From assembly GCA_035532415.1 (NCBI GenBank), contig DATKRB010000029.1:1-36834 (forward strand): a stretch of DNA of 36,834 nucleotides, given 5' to 3'. The notes under the pieces are model-generated. The model ran no database searches and was not told the DNA's origin. It saw only the letters and a list, made by a program, of their open reading frames with translations. A program made the position numbers and the translations under genes. This DNA comes from DATKRB01 sp035532415 (lineage in GTDB: Bacteria; Actinomycetota; Acidimicrobiia; Acidimicrobiales; RAAP-2). This document shows positions 5,038 through 13,957 of this stretch, piece after piece. The first letter of the stretch is position 1. Every line of letters begins with the position of its first letter.

Positions 5038-7781
5038 GCCGACGAGTGCACGGAGCCACGCCGCGGCGGAAGCTGGCCGACCTTGCCACCGGGTTGTCCG
5101 CTGCCGTCGTCATCTTCGTCGCCGTCCCTGCGGTGCTGTGGGTGGCGGTGGGCGCTCCGGCGCCGGGCCGCTGGGGCCGTCCGCACGACTCCTCGCCGTT
5201 CCTCTTCGATGTCCTCGGCGCGATCGCATGGATCGCCTGGCTCAACTGTTGCTGGCCGCTCCTGGGGTCGGTCGTCGAGCGGGTTCGACGAGGTGATACC
5301 GGAGCCGCCGAGGGGACGAGGGTGATCGATCGGCTTGCCGCCAGGATCGCCGCCGCCGTCCTGGTGATCGTTCCGTTGACCCTGGCCCTCGGCACCGAGG
5401 CAGGTGCCGCGAGCCCGGATCGGGGTCGGTCCGCCACCGCCGCCGTCGCGGCAGCGGTCGCTCCACGTGAGGGGACTGCGGCCCCTGCGACCGACGCCGG
5501 CGAACCTGCCCGGTACGTCGTCGAGCCCGACGACACGTTGTGGGGCATCGCCCAACTGATCTACGGAGACGGAGGCGAGTGGCAGGCCATCGCCAAGCTG
5601 AACCTCGGGCGGTTGATGCTCGACGGCAGGCGTTTCGTCGACCCTTCGGTGATCTGCCCGGGCTGGGTGCTGACACTCCCCGTCGACACGGCCGATCCTG
5701 TCGCAGCGACCCGTCCGGTCGCGCTCACCACCTCCGGACCAGCCGCATCGATCCCGTCGACCGGATCGCGCCCGGCGATCCGGTCGGTATCGGCGGCTGC
5801 GCCCGGGGCATCGGCGGCTGCGCCCGGGGCCGACCGGCGCGCCGCGGGCCGCGGGCCCTCACGCTCTCGGCATCGAGGGGCGGCTCCGGCGCCGTCGGGG
5901 CCGCCCCTCGCCGAGCTCGTGGCGCTCGGGATCGGTGTGATCGGCGCCTCGGCGTTGGCCCGTCGGGCGCGCCGCCACCGGCGGTCGGCCGGGGTCGGAG
6001 GGGACCCCCTCCTCGGTGACTCCGACGACGCGGTCGACCTGGCGACGCTGATCGGCCATTTTGAGGATGCACCGGTCCTCGACTGGTTCGAGCTCGCCAA
6101 CCGCCACCTGTCGGCCTCCCTGGCATCCATGCCGGCCTGGACCTCACCGCCGCCCGTGCGCCTGTTCCGGATCGGCGCCGACGGCGTGGACGCCTGGCTC
6201 TCCGCGAGAGCGGGCTGGTGCCCGGACCTCTGGGAGCTTCGAGACGAAGGACGGACCTGGCATCTCTCGTCCCGTCACGATCCGGATGATCTGGCCGAAG
6301 CATGCCGGTCGCACCAGCCGATGTACCCCGCGGTCGTTCCGGTGGGTGACGACGGCGCCGGCACGTGGTTGGCCGTGGTCGAGCCGGGTTGCTGCCTCCC
6401 GGTCATCGGTGCGGAGGCCGGTGCGCTGGTGGCCACGATGCGTCTCGCTGCCGAGAGCTGGGCGTGGTCCGATCGACTGACCGTCACGATCGATCCGGCG
6501 ACGGCGGAAAGGGAGGCCGCTCTTCACGGGTCGTCAGGCTCGGGAACGGCCGGCGATCACCCTCGGATCCTGTTCATCGGCGATCCCTCGCTGTTGACCA
6601 GCCGGGCCCGCGCCCGTTGCGGTGCCGTGACGACCCTGCCGCTACCGGCGACGGACCTGACGGTGGCGGTCGACGCCCGCGCCGCCTCCATCCACCCGCT
6701 GGGCCTCACCCTGCGCGCCCATGTCCTCCGCCTCTCGCCGCGAGGTCCGGCGCAGGAGCTCCTGGGGTCGCCCACGGAGATCGGGGCCCCGTTGCCGAGC
6801 GAACCTCCCGGCGGGCCGTTCGGTCGCAGGTCCACCGTTCCCCTCGCCCGACGGGTCCCGGCGTCCTCCGCGTGGGAAGCGAGCGGTGCCTCGGACTCTC
6901 CGGGCTCGCTCGGTCCCGGACCCGTCGAGGTGCGCCTGCTCGTTCCCGTGCCCCGGGTGGAGGGACTGCAGGACGAATTACCACCCAAGCGGGTACGACG
7001 GGCAACCGAGCTGATCGCCTACCTGGCGCTGCAGCACCCGGCCCCGGTGACCAGCGACCGGCTGCGCACCCGGGTCCTCGGATCGGCCGACTCGGACGCT
7101 GCCGCCAAGACCTTGTTCAACGTGGCGACCGCTGCGCGCCGAGCGCTCGGGACCGACCCGTCCGGCGAGCCGTACCTTCCCTGCGCGCTCAAGACCGGCC
7201 ATTACCGGATCTCGGATCTCGTGACCGTCGATGTGGACCGGGCGGCGACGTTCGTCGCCGCAGCGAAGGACGCCGGCGACGGCGAGGAAGCCCTGGCCCT
7301 CTACCGGGCCGCGCTCGAGCTGGTGGAAGGGGAGCCCCTGTCCGGAGCGCTCTCGGGGTACGCCTGGTGGCAGGCGGAAGGCCATGCCGGTCGCACCAGG
7401 GATCTGCTCGTCGGCGCGGCTTGCGAGGTGGCGAGACTGGCCGCCGACGCCCGGCTCGACGAACTGGCCGAGTGGGCACTCGAGCGGGCGCGGGTGCTCG
7501 ATCCCTACAGCGAATCGGTGTCGCGGGCGGCCATGCGCTGGGCCGCCTCCCGCGGGAACGTCGACCGCCTGCGGCGGGAGTGGATCGATTGCCGACGGAT
7601 GGTCGACGACCTCGATCCGGGGAGCGTTCCCTCCGAACGCACCGGGAGGCTTTATGCCGAGCTCTCCCGGCAGGTCTGCGCCTCCCCCGGGGCAGAGGCC
7701 CCGGGGCGGGGTCAGGCCAGCTTGGCCGCGATCGACGCGGCTCCCCGGAGCACGGTGCCGTCGGCGCCCTCGGCGCCGTAG
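5034..7781 (+). CDS. LysM and BTAD domain membrane protein
   Basis: The 915-residue protein has hydrophobic segments at about 18-40, 55-79 and 100-121. A LysM domain follows at about 160-217 (YVVEPDDTLWGIAQLIYGDG... and ICPGWVLTLP). A fourth hydrophobic stretch near 291-305 precedes an arginine-rich stop (ARRARRHRR). The C-terminal third has a winged-helix-like part from about 640 and a bacterial transcriptional activator domain (TPR-like helices; EEALALYRAALELVEGEPLS) to about 880. LysM binds N-acetylglucosamine polymers; BTAD occurs in SARP-type regulators. Such LysM-BTAD proteins are known in actinobacteria without a settled role. Inference: a wall-sensing regulator. The start is the coupled GTG; the 3' end overlaps ddl by 70 nt. 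Confidence 0.85.
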   Translation: MSRRVHGATPRRKLADLATGLSAAVVIFVAVPAVLWVAVGAPAPGRWGRPHDSSPFLFDVLGAIAWIAWLNCCWPLLGSVVERVRRGDTGAAEGTRVIDRLAARIAAAVLVIVPLTLALGTEAGAASPDRGRSATAAVAAAVAPREGTAAPATDAGEPARYVVEPDDTLWGIAQLIYGDGGEWQAIAKLNLGRLMLDGRRFVDPSVICPGWVLTLPVDTADPVAATRPVALTTSGPAASIPSTGSRPAIRSVSAAAPGASAAAPGADRRAAGRGPSRSRHRGAAPAPSGPPLAELVALGIGVIGASALARRARRHRRSAGVGGDPLLGDSDDAVDLATLIGHFEDAPVLDWFELANRHLSASLASMPAWTSPPPVRLFRIGADGVDAWLSARAGWCPDLWELRDEGRTWHLSSRHDPDDLAEACRSHQPMYPAVVPVGDDGAGTWLAVVEPGCCLPVIGAEAGALVATMRLAAESWAWSDRLTVTIDPATAEREAALHGSSGSGTAGDHPRILFIGDPSLLTSRARARCGAVTTLPLPATDLTVAVDARAASIHPLGLTLRAHVLRLSPRGPAQELLGSPTEIGAPLPSEPPGGPFGRRSTVPLARRVPASSAWEASGASDSPGSLGPGPVEVRLLVPVPRVEGLQDELPPKRVRRATELIAYLALQHPAPVTSDRLRTRVLGSADSDAAAKTLFNVATAARRALGTDPSGEPYLPCALKTGHYRISDLVTVDVDRAATFVAAAKDAGDGEEALALYRAALELVEGEPLSGALSGYAWWQAEGHAGRTRDLLVGAACEVARLAADARLDELAEWALERARVLDPYSESVSRAAMRWAASRGNVDRLRREWIDCRRMVDDLDPGSVPSERTGRLYAELSRQVCASPGAEAPGRGQASLAAIDAAPRSTVPSAPSAP
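7685..7706. terminator. GC hairpin beside the ddl stop codon
   Basis: CCCCGGGG at 7685-7692 and again at 7699-7706 pair with each other across a 6-nt loop (CAGAGG). The hairpin lies six bases past the ddl stop codon in the direction of ddl transcription and inside the last codons of the convergent LysM-BTAD gene. There is no U-tract, so an intrinsic terminator is only plausible. Confidence 0.4.
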
Positions 7782-8842
7782 TGGTGGGTCGGCCGGGTCC
7801 TCGCCTCGTCCACCAGGTCCGACAGCAGCGCGGCGAACGGAAGGGGAGGCTCGACCCACAGGTAGCGGGCCAGCGAGCCCGGGATCGTGTTCACCTCGTT
7901 GAGGAACAGTTCCTCGCCGTTGGAGAGGAAGTCGATCCTCGCCACGCCCCGGAGCGGGACCAGCCGGCTCACCGAGCGCGCCGCCCGGTGGATCTCCTCG
8001 ACGAGCCCGTCGGGGAGCTCGGCGGGGAGCTCGCGGGGCGCGCTGGCCATACCCTCCCCGCCCTGGTACTTGTCGGCGTACCCGAGGATCTCCGGCTCGC
8101 CGGCCGCGCCGCCCGCCCGGGCCGTGCGCAACGGGCGCTCGATCGCGGAGAGCTGGGTCGCCGGCCAGGTCCGCACGGCGATCTGCAGGTCGAAGCAGTC
8201 CCGGCGGTACGGCTCGAGCACCGCTCCGCGCGCCCAGTGCCGGTTCGTCGCCAGCATCGAGCGGGCCGTCGCCAGCTCCGCCACGACCTCTATCCCGATG
8301 GAGGATCCCCCGAACCGTGGCTTGACGATGTACGGCCCGGCGAACCCGACGTCGGCACTGTGCTCGTGAAGGTCCACCCGCGGGAGTGTCCGGATGCCCG
8401 CGGCAGCCACGATGCCGGTGAACGCCAGCTTGTCCATCCCGATCGCCGCACCCGCAACCGTCGGCCCGGTGTAGCGGATGCCCGCCAGGTCGAGGACCGC
8501 CTGCAGGGTCCCGTCCTCCCCCGGTCCGCCGTGGCAGCACACGACGGCGACGTCAAGGGGGAGCGACCGGGGCCGGCCCAGCCGGCCGCCCTGCGGGACG
8601 AAGCCCCCGCCGGCCGTGGCAACCAGGCGCAGCGGGACGGCACCCTTGGGCACACCGTCCACGAAGGCCGGCGCCTCGAGCCCCGGATCGACCTCGTACC
8701 ACTCGCCCACCTTCGACCAGTAGAGGGCCCGGACCGAGGCGAGGGCCCCGGTGGAGAGCTCCCGAGCGGCTTGCAGCCCGGTCAGGACGCTCACGTCGTG
8801 CTCGGGTGACGGTCCCCCGAAGATGATGGCCAGGTCGGGCAA
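7712..8842 (-). CDS. ddl: D-alanine--D-alanine ligase
   Basis: Ddl joins two D-alanines with ATP to make the dipeptide added by MurF in peptidoglycan synthesis. The N-terminus LAIIFGGPSPEHDVSVLTG is the family signature. ATP-grasp elements follow: PYIVKPRFGGSSIGIEVV, a lysine-rich ATP-binding strand, and the Mg2+ site ARIDFLS...FLNEVNTIPGS. The frame is open to 8929, but TTG at 8840-8842 is preferred. It is preceded by GAGGGAG with a 7-nt spacer and puts the conserved first strand at residue 3, giving 376 residues. An upstream start would overlap the MurF-like gene. It sits 40 nt after the MurF-like gene in one operon, which fits sequential use of the product. Confidence 0.92.
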   Translation of the reverse strand: MPDLAIIFGGPSPEHDVSVLTGLQAARELSTGALASVRALYWSKVGEWYEVDPGLEAPAFVDGVPKGAVPLRLVATAGGGFVPQGGRLGRPRSLPLDVAVVCCHGGPGEDGTLQAVLDLAGIRYTGPTVAGAAIGMDKLAFTGIVAAAGIRTLPRVDLHEHSADVGFAGPYIVKPRFGGSSIGIEVVAELATARSMLATNRHWARGAVLEPYRRDCFDLQIAVRTWPATQLSAIERPLRTARAGGAAGEPEILGYADKYQGGEGMASAPRELPAELPDGLVEEIHRAARSVSRLVPLRGVARIDFLSNGEELFLNEVNTIPGSLARYLWVEPPLPFAALLSDLVDEARTRPTHHYGAEGADGTVLRGAASIAAKLA

Positions 8843-8882
8843 CGGCGGACTCCCTCGATCGATCGGCAGCTGGTGGAACCGC

Positions 8883-10505
8883 TCAAGGGTAGTGGTCCGG
8901 CAGATCGTTCTCGTAGAGCACCACGTCACCGTCGCCCAGGTGCTCGCGCACCCACGTGACGGCCTCGTCGCGTGTCGTCGCGCACCGGACGCTCATGGCC
9001 CCAGGCGCATGCCGCACGCCCGGACCTGCCGGAGCGCCGGGGCCTCTGGCGGCCGCCCCCTGCAGGAGGGAGCGCCGGTTGGTCCGACCGACCACGATCA
9101 GATCGGAGGCGACCTCGCCGGCCTGCTCGGCGAAGGCCCGGTTCTCCACCGCCTGGGCCGGGCCGAGCTCGACCATCCCCGGCGTCACCACCACCCGGCG
9201 GCCGGCGGCCCCACTCCGGGCCAGCAGCTCCAACGCCGCGCGCGCCCCGGCGGGATTGGCGTTGAAGGTGTCGTCTATCACCAGCACGCCGGAGGGGGCT
9301 CGGGCCGACGTGAGCCGGCTGGGCACGCTCGGGACCGAGCCGAGGCGGGCCGCGACCACGTCCTCGGGGACGCCGAGGGCCAGGGCCACCGCAGCCGCGC
9401 AGGCCAGGTTCGTCGGTTGGGCGCCCCCCGGGGCGGCGATCCCGGCCGCCACGCACCTTCCCGCCAGCGAGAAGGACAGCGAGCCCCCGACCCGCCGGAC
9501 GAGCACGTCGGCCATGTCGTCGACGCTCGAGCACCGCACGACCACCTTGGACCCGGAGGCGCCGCGAAGGCGGTCGGCCAGGTCGGCGAGGCGGCGATCG
9601 TCCACGTTGAGCACGACCGTCCCGGCCGTCACGAGGATCTCGGACTTGGCGGCGACGATCCGCTCCTCCGAACGGAACCGCTCCAGGTGGACCGGACCGA
9701 TGGCGGTGATCACCGCGATCTCCGGCGGGCACCACCGGCACAGCTCGGCGATCTCCCCGGGGCCGTACGCCCCCATCTCGGCGACGAAGACCTCGGTCCC
9801 GTCGGCGAGCTGCTCGTTGACCGCCCGCGCCAGCCCCGAACGGTTGTTGAACGAGGCCGGGCTGGCCACGATCGACCGCGTCCCGCCCGCCAGGTGCGCG
9901 ATGTGGTTCTTGGTGGAGGTCTTCCCGTACGATCCGGTCACGCCGACGATGGTCGGGCCCACGGTGCGCAGTCGCCCGGTCGCCTCCGTCACGAACCGCC
10001 CGCCCAGGCGCCGTTCCACCGGCGCCAGGACCCAAGCGGCCACATCCACCAGGACCGGTACGAGGAGCACCGACGCGGCTGCGGCGGGGGCGGGCGTCCC
10101 CACCAGGGCTCCGAGCGCGAGCACCGCCGCCTCGAGCACGAGCCACCCGGCGGCCAGCGAACGCAGCCGGCGGGTGGGTGCGAGGGCCGCGGTCCGCCCC
10201 CGGACGGACAGGTGGAGCGGGCCCACCGCCGCGACGGCGACGGTGACCAGTGCGCCGAGCGGCCATCGGAAGGCCAGCGCGATCCCGGCGACCCCGGCGA
10301 GGAGGAGCCCGGCGTTGGCCGGCCGGCTCGACCACCACCGGAGGGCGAACCTGGTGGGTGCCCCCGGAAGGTAGTGCTCACGCTGGGCCACCCGGAGCCA
10401 GCGCGAGCCGGCGGGAACCAGCGCGAGCACGGCGACGGCCATGGCCGACCACGCCGACCAACCCGTCGCGTCCGTCAGGACGGCTGCGGCCTGCTCGGAA
10501 CCCAT
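8883..10505 (-). CDS. murF: MurF-like Mur ligase with membrane N-terminus
   Basis: The 540-residue protein has four to five hydrophobic segments in the first 165 residues (near 20-35, 65-80, 84-96, 119-137 and 143-160). A Mur ligase core follows, with P-loop GVTGSYGKTSTKN at about 188-200, NNRSGLARAVNE, an EMGAYGPGEIAELC stretch, and DDTFNANPAGARAAL in the C-terminal domain. These are MurF-type features (UDP-MurNAc-tripeptide + D-Ala-D-Ala ligation), and ddl lies directly downstream. Soluble MurF is about 450 residues without TM helices; membrane-anchored variants occur in actinobacteria. The ATG overlaps the stop of the hydrolase gene as ATGA. A canonical murF in a dcw cluster elsewhere is possible, in which case this is a paralogue with an altered substrate. 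Confidence 0.8.
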   Translation of the reverse strand: MGSEQAAAVLTDATGWSAWSAMAVAVLALVPAGSRWLRVAQREHYLPGAPTRFALRWWSSRPANAGLLLAGVAGIALAFRWPLGALVTVAVAAVGPLHLSVRGRTAALAPTRRLRSLAAGWLVLEAAVLALGALVGTPAPAAAASVLLVPVLVDVAAWVLAPVERRLGGRFVTEATGRLRTVGPTIVGVTGSYGKTSTKNHIAHLAGGTRSIVASPASFNNRSGLARAVNEQLADGTEVFVAEMGAYGPGEIAELCRWCPPEIAVITAIGPVHLERFRSEERIVAAKSEILVTAGTVVLNVDDRRLADLADRLRGASGSKVVVRCSSVDDMADVLVRRVGGSLSFSLAGRCVAAGIAAPGGAQPTNLACAAAVALALGVPEDVVAARLGSVPSVPSRLTSARAPSGVLVIDDTFNANPAGARAALELLARSGAAGRRVVVTPGMVELGPAQAVENRAFAEQAGEVASDLIVVGRTNRRSLLQGAAARGPGAPAGPGVRHAPGAMSVRCATTRDEAVTWVREHLGDGDVVLYENDLPDHYP

Positions 10506-11320
10506 CACCCGAGCGCCGACCGCACCGCCCGGTGCAGCACGTGGGGCACGGTCAGCGGGGTGAGATGGCCGGCGCCCGGGCAGACGGTGAGCGTCGAACG
10601 GGCCAGGTGTCCGGCCGCCGCCGTGGCCATCGAGAGCGGTGTGTCCGTGTCGTCGTCCCCCCACACCAGGGCGACCGGGCACCCGATGGCCGAGAATTGC
10701 TCCTCGTAGCGCTCCTTCAGCGTCCTGACCAGTACCTGGCGCATCACGCCCTCTGCCGCCCGGTAGTCGGCCGACCCGTACCGGCGGCCCGCCGCCTCCA
10801 TCCGGTCGTCGGTGACGAGCCCTCCCCGGTGGAGGAGGCGGGCCAGTCGAAAGCCGAGCGGTGGGCGCCCTCCGCTGCCCGGCGGCGGCAACAGAGGAAC
10901 ACCGGTCAGGACCAGCGCCCGAACCTGATCGGGCCGAGCCGCCGCGAGCTGCAGCGCCACCCGTCCCCCGAAGGAGTGACCCAGCACCAGCACCGGGGTG
11001 GCCATCTCCCCCAGCACCGGGGCGACGGCCCGGGCGTACTCGGCGGTGCCCCAGGGCTCGGCCGGCGCCGGAGCGGCCCCGAAGCCCGGGAGGTCGAGGG
11101 CGATGGCGTCGAGCTCGGGGTCCGCCGGCCCGTCCTCGTGGGCGGGGATCGAAGCCAGCACCCCGTCGAAGTCCCGGTGGGTCCGAGCCCAGCCGTGCAG
11201 GGCCAGCACGTCGGGGGTGGCGGTTCCCGACGAGCGACCGATCAACACCCCCTCAGCGAACGACCGAAGCACCGGCTCGGACCTGGGACCCCGGGTTGAC
11301 CTGTCGCACGCTGCCTCCAT
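10505..11320 (-). CDS. Alpha/beta hydrolase
   Basis: The 271-residue alpha/beta-hydrolase-fold protein shows oxyanion motif LHGWART near 41-47 and nucleophile elbow GHSFGG with Ser116. The acid lies in WGDDDTDTP (Asp222-224) and the catalytic His252 in PGAGHLTPL, so the triad is complete. No signal peptide is seen, so it is cytoplasmic. Substrate is unknown; the family includes esterases, haloperoxidase-like enzymes and lipases. It opens the minus-strand operon with murF-like and ddl, and its stop overlaps the murF-like start (ATGA). It may therefore process a wall or lipid intermediate, but this is inference. It is divergent from the UvrD2-like helicase, with 68 nt between. Confidence 0.88.
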   Translation of the reverse strand: MEAACDRSTRGPRSEPVLRSFAEGVLIGRSSGTATPDVLALHGWARTHRDFDGVLASIPAHEDGPADPELDAIALDLPGFGAAPAPAEPWGTAEYARAVAPVLGEMATPVLVLGHSFGGRVALQLAAARPDQVRALVLTGVPLLPPPGSGGRPPLGFRLARLLHRGGLVTDDRMEAAGRRYGSADYRAAEGVMRQVLVRTLKERYEEQFSAIGCPVALVWGDDDTDTPLSMATAAAGHLARSTLTVCPGAGHLTPLTVPHVLHRAVRSALG

Positions 11321-11388
11321 GCCGCGGCCCCGTGGCCGGCACGCGGCAACCCTACCGAAGGGCGCCGCCCCCCGGTACCGTGGTGGAG

Positions 11389-13128
11389 ATGGGGCTCAGC
11401 GGGGTGGACGACGCCGACCCCACCCTGCCTCCCGGCCTCACCCCGGCCCAGCGCGAGGCCGTCGAGGCGCCCGATCCGCTCCTGTGCGTGCTGGCGGGAG
11501 CGGGAGCTGGCAAGACGAGGGTCCTCACGCTCCGGGTGGCGCGGCGGATCCACGAAGGGGAGGCAGACCCCGACCGGGTGCTCGTGTGCACCTTCAGCCG
11601 CAAGGCCGCCGATGAGCTCCGCCGGCGCCTGTGGTCGCTCGACGTCGGCGAGGGGATCAGGGCGGGCACCTTTCACCGGACGGCCCTCTCCCTGCTGCGC
11701 CAGCATCGGGCCGACCACCACCTCGCTCCGCCCAACGTGCTCCCCGACCGCAGGGCGCTGTTGGCGACGATCGGCACCGGGAGGGCGGACTCGGAGACGG
11801 CGACCGGCACCGACGAGCTCCCCCGGGGCGGGGCCCGGCGGGGCGGGCGGGGCAGCCCACGACCCGCCCGGCCGGCGTTGGTGGCCCAGCTCGACAGCGA
11901 GATCGGCTGGGCCAAGGCCCGGCTCCTGCGACCCGGGGACTACGCTGCCCAGGCCCAACGGCACGGACGGCGGACCCTTCTCCCCCACGACCGGATCGCC
12001 GAGCTCTACCAACGCTACGAAGAGGTCCGGCGCCAGCAGCGGGTCCTCGACTTCGACGACCTGCTGTCCACCTGCGCCGACGTGCTGGCCGCGGACATGG
12101 CCTTCGCCGACGCCGTCCGCTGGCGCTTCCGGCATCTCTTCGTCGACGAGATGCAGGACGTCAATCCCGCCCAGTTCCGCCTGCTCACCTCGCTGCTCGG
12201 CGATGAGCCCGACCTCATGGTGGTCGGGGATCCCAACCAGTCCGTGTACGGCTTCAACGGCGCCGATCCGACGCTGATCGACCGGCTGCCCGGTCTGCTG
12301 CCGGGCACCCGGGTCATCCGGCTCGAGGAGAACCACCGCTGCTCGCCGCAGGTGGTCATCGTCGCCTCTGCGGCACTCGGGCTCGGTTCGCCGGCGGGCT
12401 CCGCCCGGACGGGACCGGACCAGGGGGTCCCGACGAGCACGCGGCCGGACGGGCCGGTCCCCCGGATCACCGTCCACGAGACCGACAACGCCGAGGCCGA
12501 GTGGCTGGCACACCAGATCTGGCTCGCGCACCGCCCCGGCCGACGATGGTCGCAGATCGCCGTGCTGGCGAGGACGAACGCCCAGCTCTCCCTCGTCGGC
12601 CAGGTGCTGCAGCGAGCGCTCGTGCCCCACGCGCACGCGGGCGGGGAGCTCGGCCCGGCCAGCGACGTCCGGACCCCGTCGAGCCGGCCCGGCGACCCCG
12701 ACGGCGGGTCAGAGGGCGCCGGGAGGCGCCGGGCCGGCCGGGAGGAGCCGGATCCCGACCGGGTGGTGCTCGCGACGTTCCACCGTGCCAAAGGGCTCCA
12801 ATGGCCGACCGTGTTCGTGATCGGCCTGTCGGCCGGGCTCGTCCCCATCGCCTCGGCCCGAGGCCCCGCTGCCAGGGAGGAGGAGCGCCGCCTCCTGTAC
12901 GTCGCGCTGACCCGGGCCGAGGACGAGCTGGCGTGCAGCTGGGCGCGGTTCCGCGACGACCAGGCGGGCTCATCGGGCGCCGAACGCGCCGCGAGCCCAT
13001 GGCTCGACGCGGTCGCCCGCGCCGCCGAAGGGCTGCAGGCGCAATCGAAGCCCCTCGGCCCACGCGAAACCGCTGCCCGGATGGCAGAGCTCCGGGCCCG
13101 GCTGGTGGCCGACCGGCCGCGGGCCTGA
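11389..13128 (+). CDS. uvrD2: UvrD2-like superfamily 1A DNA helicase
   Basis: The 579-residue 3'-5' helicase of the UvrD/PcrA group has all motor motifs. They are LTPAQREAV (Q-motif) at 18-26, GAGAGKT at 37-43, CTFSRKAADELRRR at 67-80, FVDEMQDVN at 251-259, VGDPNQSVYGFNGAD at 279-293, LEENHRCS at 312-319, ATFHRAKGLQWPTVF at 462-476 and ERRLLYVALTRAEDEL at 499-514. EIGWAKARLL and the PIASA loop resemble mycobacterial UvrD2. That protein is about 700 residues with a 2B domain and a C-terminal HRDC domain; here 2B is reduced to a Gly/Pro/Arg linker (about 412-458) and HRDC is missing. The ATG has no clear ribosome binding site; GTG at 11380 or 11383 is an alternative start. Confidence 0.88.
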   Translation: MGLSGVDDADPTLPPGLTPAQREAVEAPDPLLCVLAGAGAGKTRVLTLRVARRIHEGEADPDRVLVCTFSRKAADELRRRLWSLDVGEGIRAGTFHRTALSLLRQHRADHHLAPPNVLPDRRALLATIGTGRADSETATGTDELPRGGARRGGRGSPRPARPALVAQLDSEIGWAKARLLRPGDYAAQAQRHGRRTLLPHDRIAELYQRYEEVRRQQRVLDFDDLLSTCADVLAADMAFADAVRWRFRHLFVDEMQDVNPAQFRLLTSLLGDEPDLMVVGDPNQSVYGFNGADPTLIDRLPGLLPGTRVIRLEENHRCSPQVVIVASAALGLGSPAGSARTGPDQGVPTSTRPDGPVPRITVHETDNAEAEWLAHQIWLAHRPGRRWSQIAVLARTNAQLSLVGQVLQRALVPHAHAGGELGPASDVRTPSSRPGDPDGGSEGAGRRRAGREEPDPDRVVLATFHRAKGLQWPTVFVIGLSAGLVPIASARGPAAREEERRLLYVALTRAEDELACSWARFRDDQAGSSGAERAASPWLDAVARAAEGLQAQSKPLGPRETAARMAELRARLVADRPRA

Positions 13129-13155
13129 CGCGTCGACCGCCGACGGACCTCGGCC

Positions 13156-13169
13156 GACGGCCGGCCGTC
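13156..13169. repeat. Perfect 14-bp palindrome between convergent genes
   Basis: GACGGCCGGCCGTC has no loop and touches the exonuclease III stop codon, within the 39-nt gap after the helicase gene. It could act as a shared transcription stop or be incidental GC-rich sequence. Confidence 0.4.
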
Positions 13170-13944
13170 AACCGGTCTCGTCCACCTCCACCACCACCGG
13201 CGCGTGGTCCGAGGGCTTGGTGCCCTTGCGGGCGTCCCTGTCCACCCGGGCCGCCGTGGCCCGCCGGGCGAGATCCGGGCTGAGCAGGATCAGGTCGATC
13301 CGGAGGCCCCTGCCCTCGTGAAAATCGCCACCCCGGTAGTCCCACCAGCTGAACACCCCGCCCTCGGGATGGAACCGGCGGAAGACGTCCTGGAGACCCC
13401 AGTCGAGGAGATCCTGGAGCGCGTCGCGCTCGGGACCGCTCACATGGGTCATCCCGACGAAGTGCTCGGGGTCCCAGACGTCGCCGTCCGTCGGCGCGAC
13501 GTTGAAGTCACCGCAGACGGCAACGCCGGAGCCCGGTTCGCAATGCTCCCCCAGGTAGTCCCTGAGGCGCGCCAACCACCGCAGCTTGATCCCGTAGTGC
13601 TCGCTGTCGAGGCTGCGTCCGTTGGGCACGTACACCGAGTGCACCCGGAGGTCTCCGCAGGTGGCGGCCACGATACGGCACCCGCCGGCATCCTCCTCGG
13701 TCCCGAACCCCGACGACGGGTCCCGCAGCCCGATCCGGCTCAGGATGGCCACACCGTTCCACCGCCCGTCACCGTGATGGACGGCCTCGTAGCCGAGGTC
13801 GGCGAACGTCTCGACGGGGAACGCCGCGTCCGCCTGCTTCGTCTCTTGCATGCAGAGCACGTCGGGCTGCTCGGACTCGAGCCATCCGACCACCCGGGGC
13901 AACCGGGCGGTCAGCGAATTGACGTTCCATGTGGCGATCCGCAT
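13168..13944 (-). CDS. xthA: Exodeoxyribonuclease III (AP endonuclease)
   Basis: The 258-residue member of the exonuclease III/APE1 family cleaves 5' to abasic sites and trims 3' ends in base excision repair. Motifs are MRIATWNVNSLTARLP at the start (Asn8), QETK with the metal-binding Glu34, YGIKLRWL, GDFNVAPTD, and the C-terminal SDHAPVVVEV with the catalytic Asp-His pair. GLRIDLILLSPDL is also typical. Length is normal. The ATG was chosen because it coincides with the family's first beta strand; the longer frame runs into fabZ in another frame. It lies 13 nt after fabZ and probably shares its transcript. Confidence 0.95.
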   Translation of the reverse strand: MRIATWNVNSLTARLPRVVGWLESEQPDVLCMQETKQADAAFPVETFADLGYEAVHHGDGRWNGVAILSRIGLRDPSSGFGTEEDAGGCRIVAATCGDLRVHSVYVPNGRSLDSEHYGIKLRWLARLRDYLGEHCEPGSGVAVCGDFNVAPTDGDVWDPEHFVGMTHVSGPERDALQDLLDWGLQDVFRRFHPEGGVFSWWDYRGGDFHEGRGLRIDLILLSPDLARRATAARVDRDARKGTKPSDHAPVVVEVDETG

Positions 13945-13957
13945 CCGGGCCCCCGCG

